A stretch of 39,984 bases of DNA from a virus: positions 1 through 39,984 of the IMG/VR virus record IMGVR_UViG_3300046000_009554. One strand, 5' to 3'. How positions within the stretch are numbered: the first letter of the stretch is position 1; every line of letters starts with the position of its first letter. Shown here piece after piece: positions 38,086 through 39,984 of this stretch. The notes under the pieces were generated by a model. That model had not been told where the DNA came from, searched no databases, and was given only the letters and a program-made list of their open reading frames with translations. The translations under genes were made by a program, and so were the position numbers.

Positions 38086-38490
38086 TTACGATTGCGGGCC
38101 GGAGAAGACGAGTTCGACGGTGATTTCGCTGCCAGCCGCAAGGTCCGCGACGGCGCCAGACGTCAGCGTCGAGAACTTCACGGTGCGAGCCGTGGCGCCT
38201 GTTTGGAGGCGGTCGGGGATGCCCACGCGAACATCTTGCGTGATTGTTGGCACGCCCGACGCGGCGCCGACGCGCACGTTGACGTCGCAACGCAGCAAAC
38301 TGCCTTTGAAGCGCTGGTCCCAGACGATGGTGTACTGCCCGATAGCGGTGCGCGTGATGGCCATCGCGCCCTTGTTCGAGCCGCGCCACGTGGACGCTGC
38401 GGGGACCGCGCCGGTGCCACCCACGACGAACGTGATAGCTGCCTTGGTCTGCTTCGGCCCAAAGGCGCGAAGGTCGTTCTCGGTGCTCAT
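38086..38490 (-). CDS. Small head/virion protein (134 aa)
   Basis: ATG 38490 comes 2 nt after the capsid stop; the in-frame extension upstream overlaps the capsid gene and is a shadow. The 134-residue product is beta-rich with Thr/Val/Gly/Ala (TKAAITFVVGGTGAVPAAST; ARTVKFSTLTSGAVADLAAG) and resembles head-decoration or head-fibre proteins. No catalytic motif is visible. The place directly after the capsid suggests a decoration role, but this is inference. Confidence 0.62.
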   Translation of the reverse strand: MSTENDLRAFGPKQTKAAITFVVGGTGAVPAASTWRGSNKGAMAITRTAIGQYTIVWDQRFKGSLLRCDVNVRVGAASGVPTITQDVRVGIPDRLQTGATARTVKFSTLTSGAVADLAAGSEITVELVFSGPQS

Positions 38491-38492
38491 GG

Positions 38493-39710
38493 TCAGACCG
38501 CCACACGAATGCTGTTGCCAGGAGCGCGGCAGGCAAGCTCGGCGTAGTAGCCGATGCGGCCCTCGACCGTGTCTTCGCCCTCCATCATTTTGAAGTAGTT
38601 CCCCTGTCCGCCCTCGGAGTGGTCGATGGGGCCGGGGCACTCGCCCTTCGAAAGGAGCGTCCAGTCGTCGAGCTTCAGGCCCCAGCACACATCGATGGGG
38701 CAGTCGGCGTCGGCGATGACCGGCACGACGCCAGCGGGCGTGCGCACGGAGAGCGCGGTGTAGCCGAACTTCTCGTCAGCCGACTTGAGGTCCGTGGTCG
38801 CCTTGTTGTCGAGCTGAAGCTCCAAGTCGGCCCAGCGGTCGGGGTGCATGAAGTAGTGCGTGATTTTCGCACCATTCTTTGCGGCGTACGCACGCGAGCG
38901 CTGGATGGTCTCCAGGAGCGGGAGAGACGCGTTGTAGCGCAAGCCACCGAGGCGCGAGGAGTCGAGCGCACGGTTCACGCCATACAACGTGTCGGTGGGC
39001 GCCGTTGCGGGGATGTAGCGGTCGAGGCCCGTGATTTTCAGGCCGATGTCGCCGTTCTGGAAGAGGAAATCGTTCACGGCCAGCGCTGCCACGGTGCCAC
39101 CGCCGCAGGTGATGCTCGATGCGCCCTCGTCGCGGTTGACGGCAGTGACCGTCATCGTGCCGACGCGGAGCGTGCCAGCGGACGTGCCGTCCGTGGTCTG
39201 CGCCTGGAGCACCATGCCGACCTCGAAGAAGGCGACGTCGTTCGAGTTCGTGAAGGTGATGACGTTGCCGCCTGGGAGCGTCGCAACGCGAGCCTTTGCG
39301 CCGCCGCCATTGCGGTAGAGCGCGTTGCCGAGCGAGGAGTAGAGGCCCTCGTAGGACGCATCAATCTCGCTCTTGCGAGCGGTCAGGTAGCTCGTGGCGT
39401 CACCCATCGAAGACGAGCGCACGACCTCACCGTCAATCTGGATGACGGCGTAGTCCTTCTTCGCCAGGGGGATGACGAACTGGCCAAACTTCGCGTTGCC
39501 GGATGCCGCCTTCGCTGCGGTGAGAGTGGCGCTGCGGCCAACGTTGTTCGCGTACTGGATGGGCTGCTTGTACGACTCGCCACCCCACTTCGTGTTCTTC
39601 TTGATCATCGCAAGAAGGGGGTGGTCGTAGAGTCCCAGCTTCGGAATCTCGCCGGGCGCGTACATCGTCTTCATGGCGTTGTTGAAGTTCGCCATACTGA
39701 GAGCTACCAT
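38493..39710 (-). CDS. Major capsid protein (HK97-like fold, 405 aa)
   Basis: ATG 39710 follows AGGTGAACC. The 405-residue product starts with a helical arm (MANFNNAMKTMYAPGEIPKL), then a beta/alpha body with YKQPIQYANNVGRSATLTAA, a charged helix KSEIDASYEGLYSSLGNALY, and the C-terminal half GAKITHYFMHPDRWADLELQ and GVVPVIADADCPIDVCWGL, ending TVEGRIGYYAELACRAPGNS. This N-arm, extended loop and P-/A-domain pattern is that of major capsid proteins. It lies directly after the scaffold gene, and the length matches podovirus capsids. Confidence 0.9.
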   Translation of the reverse strand: MVALSMANFNNAMKTMYAPGEIPKLGLYDHPLLAMIKKNTKWGGESYKQPIQYANNVGRSATLTAAKAASGNAKFGQFVIPLAKKDYAVIQIDGEVVRSSSMGDATSYLTARKSEIDASYEGLYSSLGNALYRNGGGAKARVATLPGGNVITFTNSNDVAFFEVGMVLQAQTTDGTSAGTLRVGTMTVTAVNRDEGASSITCGGGTVAALAVNDFLFQNGDIGLKITGLDRYIPATAPTDTLYGVNRALDSSRLGGLRYNASLPLLETIQRSRAYAAKNGAKITHYFMHPDRWADLELQLDNKATTDLKSADEKFGYTALSVRTPAGVVPVIADADCPIDVCWGLKLDDWTLLSKGECPGPIDHSEGGQGNYFKMMEGEDTVEGRIGYYAELACRAPGNSIRVAV

Positions 39711-39721
39711 GGTTCACCTGT

Positions 39722-39984
39722 TCATCCGGGCTTGCCGGAGAAAATCGCAACGGCGCGTTCAAGGCGCTCGTCTGCGGTCAGTTCTTTGGGGAGACCGCTG
39801 CTCGCTTGCGATGCGACGGCCTGCGTGATGGTCACCTTGGGGGGCGCCGCGCTGGCCTTTGTCGCTGTTGCCGGTGTTGCCACTGGCGGGGTGAACTCAC
39901 CCAACAACGAGCGGTGTCTTTCGATGAACCGCCTTGCCTCTGCTTTGAGGCCTTCATTCATTGCGGAGGCCACATCCGCAGGGC
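39722..39984 (-). CDS. Scaffolding protein, C-terminal part (continues at 777 across the join)
   Basis: This fragment is open from the window end to the stop at 39722. On the closed circle, the frame starting at 777 continues here without a stop. The C-terminal part contains an alternating Ala/Thr/Pro linker (TPPVATPATATKASAAPPKV), then a helix (PKELTADERLERAVAIFSGK). Scaffold C-termini are usually the part that binds coat protein. It ends 11 nt before the major capsid start. Confidence 0.8.
   Translation of the reverse strand, partial: PADVASAMNEGLKAEARRFIERHRSLLGEFTPPVATPATATKASAAPPKVTITQAVASQASSGLPKELTADERLERAVAIFSGKPG
39859..39984. repeat. Terminal direct repeat, right copy
   Basis: Bases 39859-39984 duplicate bases 3-128 exactly, indicating the contig closes into a circle of 39,856 bp. 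The two bases before each copy differ (AG against CT). Confidence 0.9.

Noticed and set aside
1-39984. CRISPR array or insertion sequence
   Set aside because: No regularly spaced repeat-spacer pattern and no transposase-like protein was found on either strand.

Overview
The window is an essentially complete, circularly closed phage genome of about 39,856 bp. Bases 3-128 recur exactly as 39859-39984. Joining the ends restores one uninterrupted scaffolding gene of about 303 codons that crosses the junction. The base composition is GC-rich and genes are packed with 1-4 nt ATGA, GTGA or TGATG stop/start overlaps. The virion set looks like that of a short-tailed (podovirus-type) siphon-free phage: TerS and TerL, portal, scaffold, major capsid, a tail-tubular-A-like adaptor, a ~1,050-residue nozzle-like protein and three internal-virion-like proteins. 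No tape measure, tail tube or tail sheath was seen. A Cys-rich lipoprotein with an Ala/Asp/Ser/Pro spacer recalls Myxococcota (Polyangia) lipoproteins, so such a host is possible, but this is weak inference.

Layout. (1) A leftward late operon runs from about 7.8 kb through 1/39,856 and on to 23,482. It carries small genes (7801-6584), TerS (6480), packaging-associated small genes including a GNAT-like protein and two membrane/lipoproteins, TerL, portal, scaffold, capsid, a small head protein, adaptor, nozzle, three internal virion proteins, LamG-like tail proteins, and finally a lysis module (i-spanin-like coiled coil, multi-TM protein, holin-like protein, TM protein, amidase). (2) A rightward operon (7973-14802) has a putative DNA-binding protein beside 20-bp direct repeats, a ~500-nt structured non-coding gap, two paralogous coiled-coil/KOW-like proteins flanking an SF2 helicase, and a MerR/excisionase-like HTH protein. 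It ends at a perfect 14-bp bidirectional terminator. (3) A leftward operon (18010-14896) starts with an XRE repressor and carries a RuvC resolvase, an HTH protein, a PPC-motif protein and small genes, and meets the same terminator. (4) A rightward operon (18124-23501) has a RecT-like annealing protein, an SSB-like protein, a tRNA-like sequence, a MazG-like protein, an ASCH protein and many small genes. It ends tail-to-tail with the amidase.

Regulation. Palindromes of the form TTGCGC-N4-GCGCAA lie between the divergent repressor and RecT operons, and relatives occur at the starts of other transcription units. Four start regions share TTGCGC-N16-TAnnnn, and two of these place the start codon at the predicted +1 (leaderless). 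No integrase, DNA polymerase, primase or RNA polymerase gene was recognised. The phage must lean on host replication, and the combination of repressor, repeats and no integrase makes an extrachromosomal (phage-plasmid) lysogen worth testing.
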